From Paralithodes platypus (lineage: Eukaryota; Arthropoda; Malacostraca; Decapoda; Lithodidae), in contig CM064506.1 in assembly GCA_032716605.1 (NCBI GenBank), positions 17,123,779 through 17,187,778 of the forward strand: a stretch of DNA of 64,000 nucleotides, written 5' to 3'. A model generated the notes under the pieces. The model was not told the origin of the DNA. It saw nothing but the letters and a program-made list of their open reading frames with translations, and did no database searches. Within the stretch, counting starts at the first letter, position 1; each line of letters begins with the position of its first letter. This document shows, in pieces, positions 11,432 to 22,621 of this stretch. A program made the translations under genes and the position numbers.

Positions 11432-11911
11432 CACCTTAAGAGCGGCCTATGCGGTTTATTTATATGTACCGCCCAGCGGGGTGTTTTTAGCCAAAATAGG
11501 GCTGTTTACGTGATCATTTTCATGCCTAAATAAGACCCAGAACGTAAAACAAGTATCTATCCCTGAAAGGGCATAAACAGAGCTTTCGAATGACACCATA
11601 ACGATCCTTTTATGATGGCTAGTTTTCTTGCAATAACCGTGCAACGCGAGTGCAAAAAGCATGTAATTAGGCACTTTCCCCATACAATTCCGTATATAGC
11701 GAGTGAGAGAGGGAGGAGGGAGGTGGGATTCGTGTCAGTAGGTTCGCCGCGGTGGTCTGGAGCAGTCATACGCTCGCTACTCTCCTGCCACCACTTGTCT
11801 CTCTCTCTCAGCAACATTACGTGCTGAAATTGCCACTCGACCTATGTCGAGCACCGCCACATAGTCCAGCTTTATTTAACTCGACTTATGTTGCTCGCCG
11901 CTAATTAAGGG
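11432..11911. mobile_element. piggyBac-like MITE in the Jockey LINE 5' end
   Basis: Flanked by TTAA (11428-11431 and 11912-11915). Its imperfect inverted ends read CACCTTAAGAGCGGC and CCCTTAATTAGCGGC. It is non-coding and contains a CT/GA-rich stretch (11790-11815). Its insertion separates the LINE's truncated 5' end from the last few bases before the target duplication. Confidence 0.6.
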
Positions 11912-11925
11912 TTAAGGATATATAG

Positions 11926-12020
11926 GTCCGATTTGTAGTTGCTAACAGCGGGGGGGTGGGGGCGGCAGCCCCGACTACGGACACTAGGTTAGGTTAGGTT
12001 GGCTTGATTGGTTAGGTTAA
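11926..12020. repeat. Second segment of the split tandem-repeat locus
   Basis: This matches 7795-7896, including the GC hairpin/CTAG module and the TTAGG-type stretch. It stops at GGTTAGGTTAA, where the Penelope-like element begins. The uninterrupted version at 7885-7910 continues directly into AATTTAAGAGCAT, which here resumes only at 18341. Confidence 0.85.
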
Positions 12021-12622
12021 TTATAATGTAAAACTTGCAAAATAAACAAACTAAAACTGGGACGATACAAGATAAATGCAAAAAAATTATCAAAATCGCT
12101 ATGTGGAAACAACGCTTAATAAAATAAAATTTTGAAATAAAAGAACACAATCCACCACATAGGGTGTACACAACTACATGCGCAAGTCAATTTGTTTCCC
12201 AAGTAAACTGATCGCACATACAGTACTGTATAACAATGCACTGTCGTCACGTTCAAGGAATAAGTCAATTTGGGAAGTCGGGGACGTTCTGGTAAATTTT
12301 ACTAAACTCTGCATGAATAAAGAAACTACATTAAGTGTCAAAATGTTAACTTGACAAGATAATAACAATAGTACAAAATACAAATATCACTCACTAACGA
12401 CAGTGCTATCGGGTAGGTACCTGTAAGCAAAGCAATGCTTCAAGTGACCCCTAACAATTACTACCCTACTAATAACCTACATTTATTGTACAAATAAACT
12501 AAGGAAATCGCAAAAGCAAGCAATTGATCCTATCGACATTGAATAGATACAGTATAATAAGTAACAATATTTGAAAATATGAAGAAGGCACAATAGATTT
12601 AAACAAAAGAGTACTCTTTTAA

Positions 12623-13276
12623 CCCGTTGAGACCCAGCGTCGCACGTGTTGCGTCGGCAGTCTTTGATCACCAACTCCCAGCGACGCATCACGTGCGTCC
12701 GACATATAAAAAACACTTACGTGGCTCGTAAGGTAGGAAATGGCGGGAGAATAGGAGGGGGAGGTACCGTAGTGTGTGTGGGAGCCGGGCCAGTAGGTGT
12801 GAGCGGGCCGAGACAGCCGCGCGGCTGGTGGTGGTGGGCTTAGTGGGGATAGTTTACACCCCTAGTTCACCGCCACTTTGAACCTTCATTACTCCGGTCG
12901 TATGGGAGCTAGAGGCTTGAGATTTATGTGAGATACTCCTTAGGATGTATGCCGTACAATGCCATACTCAGTTTTTACCCTAGTGCTCCCGGGCGGGTGG
13001 TCATGCGGGGGAGACGAACTATTGAAACCCCCCCCGCCCCCCAAATGACCGAAATGAGTTTTTTTTTATTTGTGTGTTCATTTCTCACCATTCTCTTCCA
13101 TTTTGGCTCAACAAATTGTTTTGAGGCTCCCCCCCCCAAAAAAAAATTTCAGAGGTGATTTTTTTTTTTTTTCATTTCTCATCCTTGTCTTCCATTTTAG
13201 CAAACAAAAAAAAATAAGTGAAAATGGCTTGGGACTGGGGTGAACAAAATATTATAACTAGCCGGGGCTCAACGGG
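12623..13276. mobile_element. 654-bp piggyBac-like MITE, copy 2, with empty site in the window
   Basis: This is the inverted near-copy of 5734-6385, flanked by TTAA (12619-12622 and 13277-13280). It interrupts the 3' region of the Penelope-like element. The plus-strand Penelope copy has the unoccupied site, GTTAAAAGAG at 47761-47770, with a single TTAA. This shows directly that insertion duplicated exactly TTAA, the rule for piggyBac transposases. Confidence 0.95.
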
Positions 13277-13801
13277 TTAACAAGCACAATTAATTATAAA
13301 GAATAATAATAATTACAATAGAAAAAGTTAAATATTAATACATACAGACAAAAAGTAAGCAGAGGTTATAATAGAAACTTCAAGTTAATAATGCTTGATT
13401 AAAATTATTGATATAAAATTTTAAAATACAGTCACAATAATTGACCTTAAAAAGATTAAATTTATGCAACAATTTACTTACAACAAAACCTCTGTCTACT
13501 AAGAGTCTGTATAGTAACCTAGCTCTATCCCATAAGTATTCTACTCTGGTACAAATTTTACAAAATCTTATTAGCTGGGAATAAAAACAATTATAGGTTA
13601 TTTTACTATCAATATTACTATTAGGGAGAGGAAAGTTTATTACGTTAAAATTAAAATCGTCAACTTTGTGGTATATTTTAAGTGTGCACTGTTCATTAAC
13701 AATCTGTATACTTATATCAAGAAAATTTTCAACTTAATTATTTACTTTACCTTGTGTGAGGGGGATGGAATTTGGATAAATTTGTTTAGCGACTTGATTA
13801 A

Positions 13802-15796
13802 GACAGTGGTGGAACGAAAGTCATTGATTGATTATGTATGTGTGGATGAACGAATGAAGAAATCTGTGATGGATGCTAGGGTGTATAGGGGTATTGGAGG
13901 GGGTCTGTCTGATCATTATGTAGTGGTAGCTAAGGTTAGGATACAAAAGAAGTGGGTGAGGAGAGCTGGAGGGAGGCGAGAGGAGGGTGGAATGGTGAGG
14001 AGGGTGGAGAGGTTGCAGGAGGAGGAAGTCAGGGAGGAGTACAGGAGAGCAGTAGAAAGACGACTAGGTGGGTTCGACCTGGAAAATATGGAGGAAGTGG
14101 AGGAGATAAGCAAGCTAGTGTTTAAGGAAGAGGTCTGTGCAGCATGTGAGGAGAAGAGGGAGGGGAGTGAAAGGTACAGCATGGTGGACAGAAGAGGTAA
14201 GAATAGCTGTGGAAGAAAAGAAGAAAGCATATAGAGAGTGGTTGGGTAGTAGAGGAAATGAAGATTTCGAGAGACAGAAACGAGCAAGGTACGTGGAGAG
14301 TAAGAGGGTGGTGAAGAGAGTAGTGAAGGAAAGTAAGAGAAGAGTAGATGAGGAATTTGGAAGGAATCTAAGTGTAAAATGGAGGGAGAGCAAGATACTG
14401 TTCTGGAAAGAAGTCAAGAAAGTTAGGGAAGGTAGCAAGGGAAACAGTAAGGGTGTGAAAGATAAGAATGGGAGAATGCTAGCCGAGAAGCAAGAGAGAG
14501 TCGAAAGATGGAGGGAATACTTCAATGAGTTGCTAAATGTAAGGAATGAAGAGCCAGCAAACATAGCTGGATATGGTATGGGAGGGAGAAGAAGAGAAGT
14601 AGTGGAGGAGGAGGTCAGAAGTGTGGGAAGACATGAAAAGAGTGAAGTTGGGGAAAGCACCAGGAACAGATGGAGTGTGTGGGGAAATGTTGAGGTATGG
14701 CAGTGAGATAGTGATTGAATGGGTATGGAAAATGTGCAAACTAGCATGGGAGAAGGGGAGTGCACCCGATGACTGGAAGACTGGCATAATAGTCCCCCTA
14801 TATAAGGGCAAAGGGGAAAGAGGAGTGTGTGGTAACCACCGAGGAATATGTCTTCTAAGCGTAGTAGGGAAGGTATACAGTAGGGTAGTGATTGAGAGAG
14901 TGAGAGTGAGAACGGAGAAATGGATAGGCGACGAGCAGGGAGGTTTTAGGAAGGGAAGAGGATGTGTAGATCAGATTTTTACTCTGAATTGTGTTGTGGA
15001 AAAATATCTGGAGAAGAGACAAAAGGTGTATGTTGCCTTTATGGACTTGGAGAAGGCCTATGACAGAGTGGATAGAGAAGGTTTGTGGAAAATACTTAGA
15101 ATATACGGAGTAGATGGCAAGTTGCTGAAAGCAGTGAAGAGCATGTATGAGGGTGCAAAGGCGGCAGTACGTGTGGAGAGTGAGCAGAGCGAGTTCTTTG
15201 ACCTGAATGTTGGTTTGAAACAGGGGTGTGTGATGTCCACGTGGTTGTTTACTCTATATATGGATGGAGTCATGAAAGAAATAATATCAAGAGCAGTGGA
15301 TGTTGGTGTATCGTTGAAAAGGGAGGGAATTGAGTGGAAGCTACCTATACTGCTGTTTGCGGATGATACAGTTCTGATGAGTGATAATGAACGGGAGTTG
15401 CAGGGTCTGGTAAATGAGTTTGGAACAGTGTGCGAAAAACGGAATTTGAAGGTAAATGCGGGGAAGAGCAAGGTTATGGTCTTCGAAAGGGTGAAGTCAC
15501 AGAGTGTGAGGTGAAGCTGAACGGTCAGGCTATGGAGATCGTCAACTCTTTTAAGTATCTGGGCAGTGTGTTGAGTAAAGATGGGACTATGGATGAAGAA
15601 GTGCGGGAGAGGGTACAACAGGGGAAGAGGGTTGTAGGAACGCTGAAAGCGGTAACAAGAAATAGGGTGGTCAGTATGGAAGTGAAGAAGTACTTGCATG
15701 ACAGTGTGGTAATCCCGACACTGACTTACGGAAGCGAAGCATGGACGTTGGTCGAGAGACTCAGACCAAGAGTGAGAGCAGTGGAAATGAATTACC
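13802..15796 (+). pseudogene. RTE-A ORF2 (endonuclease end, RT, thumb)
   Basis: The codons are spread over three frames. 13802-14234 has the endonuclease SDH and a charged linker. 14137-14706 has a basic linker (AWWTEEVR, YREWL). 14621-15514 is the RT core with the FADD catalytic pair intact. 15430-15796 is the thumb (YLGSVLSKDGTMDEEVRERV, YGSEAWTL). RTE enzymes nick target DNA and prime cDNA synthesis there. The reading stops at 15797, where unrelated DNA begins. The intact continuation (LRSAYEV) can be read in the fragment at 41830-42390. Confidence 0.85.
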
Positions 15797-17629
15797 GTAA
15801 AACCGTGTAACTTCGGAAATTTTTCGAGGTATTTTAACGATATCTCCTGACTGTATACACATTATAGAGATATAACTAGGTCAAGTGATGTGTGGTGATA
15901 GTGCGCGGTAATCCAGGAAGCCTCCTAAAATTATCCCCCATAATAAGAGAGCTATCCTTATCCTAAATGGTGTCCGAAGTCATCTTGAAAAGTGACTGAC
16001 TTCGGACATGTATGGATAACTTCGGACATACAGTGATTTCTTATGGAAAATGATTGCCAAGAAAGCTGGGATACCTTCGGACAAGCGGAGGGGAATTTCG
16101 GCCGTACGTTCGTGGTTTTATTTTTTCATTCATTTTTCGGCTCCTACTATTTTATATGAATATTTTAGTATTGCTGCTTATTCCTGTCCGATGTCTTACT
16201 GGAAAATGCACAGTCAATACTTTTAGGCCTGTATAATTAGTATAGGAGGGGGTTATATAGGATGTTTAATAAATATTCTTTTTGGATCTGTTCTCATTAG
16301 GCATTGAACTCACTCTTAGAAAATATTGAGCAGGAAAAATAACCAATGCTGCCAAATCAATAACTCGAAAATTAACTAGGCCTAGTGAAAATATATAGGT
16401 ACTGTATGTATACTCTATCACTGCATATAAAATTTTATGAATTTGAGCATTTTTATAGGTATAACGTATGTGTTGGTGTTTCTTACGGCACATAATAATT
16501 TTTTTGGACAAGATATATGCCTCTCCTAATTTATATATATTATTTATCCAGAATTATCCTAAATACATAAATCGGTTAGCATATTATCATATTTTTATGG
16601 GTTTTTGGACTCGGAGAATGATTATTAGATCTTTAACCACCATTTTAATGATGGGACAAGTATTACCGGTATGAATTATTTTCATAGGGCAAATAATAAC
16701 AAACGATTTGTTTGTTCCATGTCCTAAGTTACCATTTTGGGGGGGAAAACACAATAGGTTAAATGATAGTGTTCTAGCTAGAGCATTATACAAGTGTACA
16801 AAATTTCCTTTGGTGGATGTTGTCTCTGGTAATTTTACTACCGGTACAAAATTGTATCAGTCACAACATCATGTGTGGAGTTACTCGTAGAGACAGATTG
16901 AGGAATGAAGAGATACGTAGGAGAGTGGGGCAGCAGGAACATTTGTCAGCCAGAGTGGACAGAAGGGTGCTGAGCTGGTATGGTCATGTTGAACGAATGG
17001 GAGATGAAAGGCTTACAAAGAGAATATGTGAGTCAGGTACAAGGGGAGATAGAAGGGCAGGAAGACCCCCATTGAGATGGAGAGACTGTGTAAGAAAGGC
17101 TTTGGATGATAGAGGAATGACTATAGATCAGGCAGGGGAAGTGGTGGTGGACAGGAGTGAATGGAGAATGCTTGTGAATAGTTGAGTGAACACGTGGTCA
17201 TTTGGAGTAAGGGGTCGGGCGCAAGTTGGACTAGATAATAGTCCATCAGGTGCCTGGCCCGGGGAGACGATTAATATGAAGGGTGTGCCTGGAAGTGTGG
17301 TGGGAGGGCTTGTGGCTTTGGCTCCGCTGCATGTCTGCCTGCCGAGATCGGAACCTCTCCGGGTGGTCAGGGGCCGGGGGAGTGCTGAAGCGACCTTGGT
17401 AACCCTGGTCTCTGGGTCTTCTCCTGGGTGACCTGGATGTGTGAGAGTTTGTGTTTTTTATCTGTGTTTATTTTTTGTTTTATGTTGTTTTTTGTGTTTT
17501 CCCTGTTCTTGCTCTGTCTTGAGTCGGCTACCCCCAAAATGGGGATTGGGCCTGAGCATATAGATAGATAGATAGACAACATCATTCATACAAAAAATTT
17601 CTTCAGGGTGATAGAAGTTTGGCGTACGA
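15797..17629. mobile_element. Unidentified insert in RTE-A, replacing about 190 bp
   Basis: The RTE-A sequence stops at GAATTAC (15796) and resumes with TACGAGAGCG at about 17630. Compared with the fragment at 41830-42390, about 190 bases of RTE-A are missing at the junction. The insert (15797-16872 plus 17576-17629) is non-coding and AT-rich. It repeats CTTCGGACA several times (about 15998, 16021 and 16074). No convincing terminal inverted repeat was found. RTE-B sits inside it. Replacement rather than simple insertion suggests gap repair or a filler event. Confidence 0.55.
16873..17575 (+). mobile_element. RTE-type LINE (family B), 3' fragment
   Basis: A perfect 10-bp target duplication ACAACATCAT (16863-16872 and 17576-17585) frames a strongly 5'-truncated RTE. 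It encodes the C-terminal segment VDRRVLSWYGHVERMGDERL and a GRPPLRWRD motif, with a stop at 17185. A 3' untranslated region follows, ending in (ATAG)n at 17557-17575. It differs in its untranslated region from family A, so two RTE lineages used this locus in turn. Confidence 0.85.
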
Positions 17630-18340
17630 GAGCGAGGTGGAGGGACAGAGAGGGAGAGGTAGACCGAATGAGAGGTGGAAGGATGGAGTGAGGTAGTATA
17701 TGAACGAAGGCGGTGCTGGTTGGGGGGAGGGGCGTCGACTGACTGGGGACAGAGGTGCATGGGGGCGGTTCGTTCGTGGCCACACCTTCGGGGATCACGG
17801 CGTCGGGCAATAGATAGATTAAAATTTTACATATTACAAACAAGAATATCATCAATATATCTACTATTATTACTTAACAATTTAGCAAGTGCTAATTTTT
17901 CTGGGGTTATTTTTCTTGCTACTGTCAACTAAGTTTTTCATAAATTTAAATTCTACAGCAAGCAAGAATAAGTCTGCAATTAAAGGGCTAGCATTTCCAC
18001 CCATAGGAATTCCTAATATTTGATTGAAAATGTAGGGCCCGAATCTAACATAAGTATTGAAAAGGAGGAATTTAAGGGCATCTTTAAGTTTAGTTCTATC
18101 AAAATATACTGAACTAGTGGGATCAAAGCTAAGTGACGCATTATTAAAATATGAATTAACATTTATGTAACGATTATGACTACTTTCAAATCTGTCAAAA
18201 TGCAAATCTATAATAAAGCAAAGTTCTGAAAATACTAAATCTAAAGGCAAATTGGTATACAAAGTTGAAAAGTCGAAGCTATGTACTGAGGTAACTTTCC
18301 GCATGGTATTGAGTTTATCAATAACTTCTACTGAATTGTC

Positions 18341-18500
18341 AATTTAAGAGCATAACAACATTAAAAATTTAATGTCTGTTTGGTAGGGGTTTTCTTGTTA
18401 GCGGGCGTACCGTCACTGTTTATGTAAAAAGTCGCACGCTCGCAGTTAGGCTAACTAAGTTCGCGCCTAATTTTACTGATACCGCTCACGAGTCTAGTGC
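18341..18500. repeat. Third segment of the split tandem-repeat locus
   Basis: Bases 18341-18410 resume the sequence seen at 7900-7980 (AATTTAAGAGCATAA, then GTCTGTTTGGTAGGGG). The locus is therefore the flank beyond the Penelope-like insertion. The following 100 bases are unassigned. Confidence 0.75.
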
Positions 18501-18527
18501 AGTAGGGTCCAAATATATCAGCTCATC

Positions 18528-20263
18528 TTGGGACGATACCGCTCTCGCAGATTAACCTTACAGGCACCGGCACTAGAACTAATAGAGTTTTCCCATGCTA
18601 GAATAAGAAGGGCTATAGAAAAAATTAACAGAAGTAAGTCACCGGGACCGGATGGGATACACCCAAGAATCATAAAGGAAGGAGGTGAGATGTTAGTAGA
18701 GCCATTGAAAATGTTATTTGAGGTATCGTTTAATACAGGACAAATCCCGATGTACTGGAGAGAGGCGAACATAACAGCTATATTTAAGAAGGGAAAGAGA
18801 AATGACCCAGGGAATTATAGACCAGTCAGTTTGACAAGTGTTGTGTGTAAACTAATGGAAACGGTAATTAGAGAAGGAATAATGGAGCATATGAAGTCAA
18901 ACCAACTTTTCAGTGGGAGACAGTTCGGATTCTTGCCGGGGAGGTCGACGGTACTACAGCTAATTAAGGTGGTAGATGATTGGATGCAAATTCTAGAAGA
19001 TGGTGATGTAATAGACGTGGTATATTGCAATTTTATGAAGGCCTTCGATAAGGTCCCACATAAAAGGTTAATAGAGAAAGTTAGAAGCTATAATATAGGG
19101 GAGAAATGTGTGAAATGGATAGAAGCCTTCCTGAAAGATCGGAGACAGAGGGTACTGGTGAATGGAATAGGCTCGGGGTGGAGGGAAATTACAAGTGGGG
19201 TACCTCAGGGATCTGTGTTGGGACCACTGCTGTTCGTTATTTATCAACGACTTACCTGAAGTTATAACTAATGGAAGTGAGGTATACCTGTATGCGGATG
19301 ACACTAAGCTGTATAGAAGAGTGAGGAGTAAGGAAGATGTGGTTTGCTTCAAGGAGATGTGGAGGGCATGAAGGGATGGTCTGAGCATTGGTTAATGCCT
19401 TTTCATCCAAAAAAATGCAAGTACATGCAGATTGGGACAAGCAAGATAGACAAGGTAGGATACAGTATGTATGAAGCGATAGAGGAAGTGAATGCAGAAA
19501 AGGATATAGGAGTAGTGATAGACAATAAGTTAAATTTCTCAGAACATTTAGCGGAAAAGATAAACAAAGCCAATAGAATTGTAGGGCTGATAAGGAGGAC
19601 ATTTGTGTCACTTGACGAAGAAATCTTCAGGAATCTCTATACAGCGCTGGTTAGGCCGCACCTGGAATATGCGAACCAGGTGTGGGCTCCATATATGGTA
19701 AAGGATATAGAAGCAGTGGAGAAAGTGCAGAGGAGAGCTAGCAAGCTGGTACCAACGTTGAAGAACGCGGGCTATGAGCAGAGGTTGAGGTCACTGGGGC
19801 TTCCAACACTGGCATATAGGAGAAAGAGAGGGGATATGATAGAGACTTTTAAGATAGTGTCAGGAAAGTACGATGAGGATGTGTGTGAAGGTATCTTCTG
19901 GATGCGGGAGGGAACAAGAACGAGAGGACACTCTAAGAAAATTTACAAAGAAAGAAATAGGCTTGAGAAGGCAAAGAACTCATTTTGTGATAGAGTGGTA
20001 AATGAGTGGAACGCACTGCCCCAGTATGTAGTCGATTCCGAATCAATAAGGGAGTTTGAAAGTAATCTTGATAAAGCATGGGGAAGACAAGATTTGAAGT
20101 TTGATTATAAAAAAAAAATACAGAATAGTAAAAATGTTGCGTCTGCTACTGCCGCCGCCAACACCGTGAACGACCGCAGCAGTGCAAGTACTGGTACTGA
20201 GCTGGATACACAGGCCTAGTTTGCCTTTTTCCAGAAGATCTACTGTAAGAAACTGTAAGAAAC
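18528..20263 (+). pseudogene. CR1/L2-type LINE, RT and 3' end
   Basis: RT starts at about 18590 (KSPGPDGIHPRII) and continues with NYRPVSLTSVVCKLME, FGFLPGRST, NFMKAFDKVPH and GVPQGSVLGPLLF. A 2-base loss near 19247 puts INDLPE and the catalytic YADD (19291-19302) in another frame. The thumb and C-terminus are read again at 19344-20219 (LVRPHLEYANQVWAPY, RRASKLVP, GLPTLAYRRKRGDMIETFKI). The 3' end is a short tandem repeat, CTGTAAGAAA twice (20242-20262), as in CR1/L2 elements that lack poly(A). The endonuclease is absent, so this copy is 5' truncated. Confidence 0.85.
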
Positions 20264-20318
20264 TTACCGTTCACGAGCCAAATACGGGGGGAAGGGGGCT
20301 TGAATACTTAGTATGATA

Positions 20319-20736
20319 ATTATAGGGAATAGGCTCGCAGCCTTATTATATACATAATTTATAAGGGACAATGTAGGTCTATGGAATCCTTATACTGTAC
20401 TGTACTCATGCATAATCCACTGTGGGAGAATAATTTTGATCACATTTATAAAACCCAATATTAATAGAAAAAACGCCCATTCTAATCAATCTCAGAGCTC
20501 TTTCGGACATGCTCACTGTTTACAAACGCCTTCTTTATGCAGTATAATCGATATTTACCCCCTGCTGGCAACATAGATGACGATTTCAATGATTCATGTG
20601 GGGGGGGGGGGGGGAGGACCCTCAACCCATCGTGTATCCCACTTTCAAATTATATCTAAGACCATGAAAACACTCATTTCTCAAAATCTGGAGGAAAAAA
20701 CATGAAAAATAAGGGTGCGAGCCTATTCCCTATAAT
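20319..20736. mobile_element. TA-flanked MITE
   Basis: Perfect 19-base terminal inverted repeats beginning ATTATAGGGAATAGGCTCG, with TA on both sides (20317-20318 and 20737-20738), suggest a Tc1/mariner-type target. It is non-coding, with a run of 14 G at about 20601. No second copy is seen in the window. Confidence 0.65.
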
Positions 20737-21440
20737 TACCCTTAGTACTTACTGTATTGATAAATAGAAACGCTTTGAATATCAAGACGCAAATTACACA
20801 GTGCACAAATTACATTATAATACACGTTGTGTGAAACATATACACCGCTGTAAAATTAAGCGGGTGTAAGATTAAGAGGGTTTTAAAATAAGCGGGTGTA
20901 ATGACGCCATGTTGACCGAGGGCTGGAATGACGTCATAGCTGAGGCCCGCCTTGGGTGATGACGTCACGATAGTCAACAACCAATCACAAGCAAGGATAC
21001 ACAACGTCTTGGCTTTCTTTATCAACATGGCTATATTCTAGTTAATCGCCGTGTTTCAACCCCTCTCTTTTCCTGATATACTTCATACCCTCCCCAGCTA
21101 TCGGGATTAATATTGATGAGGTAAGTGAAGTAAATAACTAAGAGATATGAGGATATAAATCAAGATTCTTGGGTAAATGGGAAAATAAAATATGGTTACT
21201 CCTGCTACATAGGATCTTATCCATTAAGCATCAATAAGAACTGTTTTGGACCTGTTACAGACTTATTTGTGTGAATAGACGTTCGGTAGATATCGCCGCT
21301 GATGTACTCCCTTCCCGCCCCGTCCCGGCCTCAACCCCAACCCCATTACTGTGATGATGTTGATAAGCCTTGTGCTAGTGTAAAGTCAGTGAAAATAGGC
21401 TAGTCTAAACAGACCGGATGCGGAAATAACTTGAGCCGAC
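20737..21440. other. Unassigned region with CRE sites and a splice-donor consensus
   Basis: Contains TTAAGCGGGTGTAA twice (about 20857 and 20890), TGACGTCA at about 20932 and 20957, and CCAATCA at about 20981. A perfect donor consensus GAG|GTAAGT lies at 21118-21126. The segment CCCTCCCC.CTATCGGG before the donor recurs at about 25035, and part of the same block is inverted near 26390. The block at 21310-21375 recurs at 53350-53410. I therefore read this as repeat-derived rather than a unique gene start. No coding exon is supported. Confidence 0.35.
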
Positions 21441-21449
21441 CTTGCCAAG

Positions 21450-21720
21450 TGAGATATGTTTCTTGGTGACACTGGTAAGGTGTTCGCCTCATAGCCCAAG
21501 GGTCCCAGGTTCAATCCCAGGCCCTGGCATATTTTCGTGAGTCTATTCCCGCATCTAACGAAGTTTAGGTGTACAGTATTGGTAAAATTGTTCAGATGGT
21601 TGAGAGTAAGATCGGAGCTCCATAAATCCTCTTTCGGGTATGGTGTAAAAATTAATTCCTACAGGTGATTCTACAGAATTCCTATAGGCCTTAATTCCTA
21701 CAGGACAAGGAAGGGGATAG
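21450..21720 (+). mobile_element. tRNA-derived SINE-like sequence
   Basis: A tRNA-like head at about 21470-21530 has an A-box-like stretch near GACACTGGTAAGG and a good B box, AGGTTCAATCCC, followed by its pairing partner AGGCCCTGG. The head is followed by about 200 non-tRNA bases containing AATTCCTACAGG twice (21653 and 21690). It does not fold into a complete functional tRNA by eye, so I call a SINE rather than a tRNA gene. Confidence 0.5.
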
Positions 21721-21954
21721 GAGAGTACAGGGGGTGTAGTGAGAACTCGCTTGGGTTGGGTTGTGGAGTTGCCGGCCGCTCAAGCGAGTTGCCAACTGGG
21801 CCGTTAGTGTGTCTGTGTAGCACACGGTGCGTGTGTGCTCCGCTCAGTGAAGTTGACTCACCATTCCCGTTCGCCTCTCTGATGGACTCCAGGTCGTTTC
21901 GGCTCAGGCTTGTTCCTCTCTGTTCGTAGCCTTCGCTTCCCGGGAGGCTAAGTA

Positions 21955-22621
21955 GTTACCTTACCTTTTGATACCTTTTGATGTGTTCGCCACTCTTCTA
22001 GCGGCACCAAGGAGCGCGACGCCCCTCGTTATGGGTGGTGATTTGGTGCAGTAGACTGTTTGAAGCGACAGCTCGCTCCCTTGCGAGGATGGGCTCGTCT
22101 GGCACTTTTTGCAGTTCGACATCTAGGGCTCTCTTGAAGTTGTCTAACGAGATGTCCCTCATGTCTCTTACTCGCCGTAGGAGTTTGTTGAAGAGACGTG
22201 GGCCTCTGTGTGATAACCAGCCCTCTCGCAGAGAGCCCATAGCACCCCTGTTATTCATCCGGGAGATTTCGCATTCCCAGCCTCTCCTATCACTGAATTT
22301 CATGACTATCGGAGTATGTAGGTTTGGTACTAAACCCTCTGCGATTTTCCACGTGTATATTATTAGGTAACGTTCTCTTCTACGTTCCAGTGAGTACAGA
22401 TTCAGTGCTCTTAAACGCTCCCAATAGTGTAGATGTTTTATCGAACTTATATGCGAAGTGAAATTTCTTTGTACACTCTCTACGTCATTTATTTCACCTG
22501 CTTTGTATGGGGATGTTAATACGCTACAGTATTCAAGCCGCGGTAGCACTAGAGATTTGAAGAGCGTTATAGTGACGTTCGACTGAAAGATTGAGGGTAA
22601 GAGCTCCCGAACGACGGCCAT
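21955..22621 (-). pseudogene. CR1/L2-type LINE, thumb and C-terminus only
   Basis: A single open frame encodes 207 residues of the RT thumb and tail (LFKSLVLPRLEYCSVL, VESVQRNFTSHI, RERYLIIYTWKI, RGPRLFNKLLRRVRDM). It begins abruptly, so the copy is 5' truncated. After the stop the minus strand ends with ATCAAAAGGT twice (about 21966-21988), the short tandem 3' tail of this LINE group. The open frame suggests a fairly young copy, but without RT palm or endonuclease it cannot move itself. Confidence 0.8.

Larger units (their letters stand above)
8278..11925 (-). mobile_element. Jockey-type LINE, 5' truncated, (AAC)n tail
   Basis: The endonuclease end lies at about 11400-11250 (LGSDHLPII, the conserved SDH). 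RT is at 10352-9969 (ATLDISKAFDAIPR, GVPQGSVLSPALF) and 9987-9560 (SYADDITL, ILGVTY). Thumb and C-terminus resume after a SINE at 9018-8330, with a CX2CX8HX4C finger (CPGC..H..C). The 3' end is (AAC)n on the minus strand. An imperfect 11-bp target duplication, GTCTGATTTGT (8267-8277) and GTCCGATTTGT (11926-11936), frames it. Frameshifts and two nested insertions make it a dead copy. The RT pair YADD is intact. Confidence 0.85.
13802..17816 (+). mobile_element. RTE-type LINE (family A) inserted in the Penelope-like element
   Basis: The target duplication is GATTAA (13796-13801 and 17817-17822). The unoccupied site is TTAATC at 47230-47235 in the other Penelope copy. The element starts inside the endonuclease (GLSDHYVVVAK at about 13900). 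RT runs from about 14640 to 15500 with APGTDGV, GNHRGICLL, MDLEKAYDRVD, GLKQGCVMS and FADD at about 15358, then SFKYLGSVLS at 15550. Frame changes near 14150, 14630 and 15500 break it. The 3' end TCGGGGATCACGGCGTC is followed by (ATAG)n. A large insert replaces the C-terminal coding part. Confidence 0.9.
12021..18338 (-). mobile_element. Penelope-like element, 5' truncated, split by nested insertions
   Basis: On the minus strand, 18338-17823 encodes the central RT (TSVHSFDFSTLYTNLP, GIPMGGNASPLIADLF). 13795-13281 holds the C-terminal RT end and the start of the 3' region, and 12618-12021 the rest of that region. Each block matches the plus-strand copy at 45457-48425. The YIDD block is missing or damaged at the RTE insertion border. 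The element is broken by an RTE (13802-17816) and a piggyBac MITE (12623-13276). The undisturbed target is seen at 7885-7910, which fixes both borders to within several bases. Confidence 0.85.

Noticed and set aside
13916..15699. Minus-strand ORFs opposite RTE-A (14115-14765, 15058-15699)
   Set aside because: Antisense shadows of the RTE reverse transcriptase; no motif of their own.
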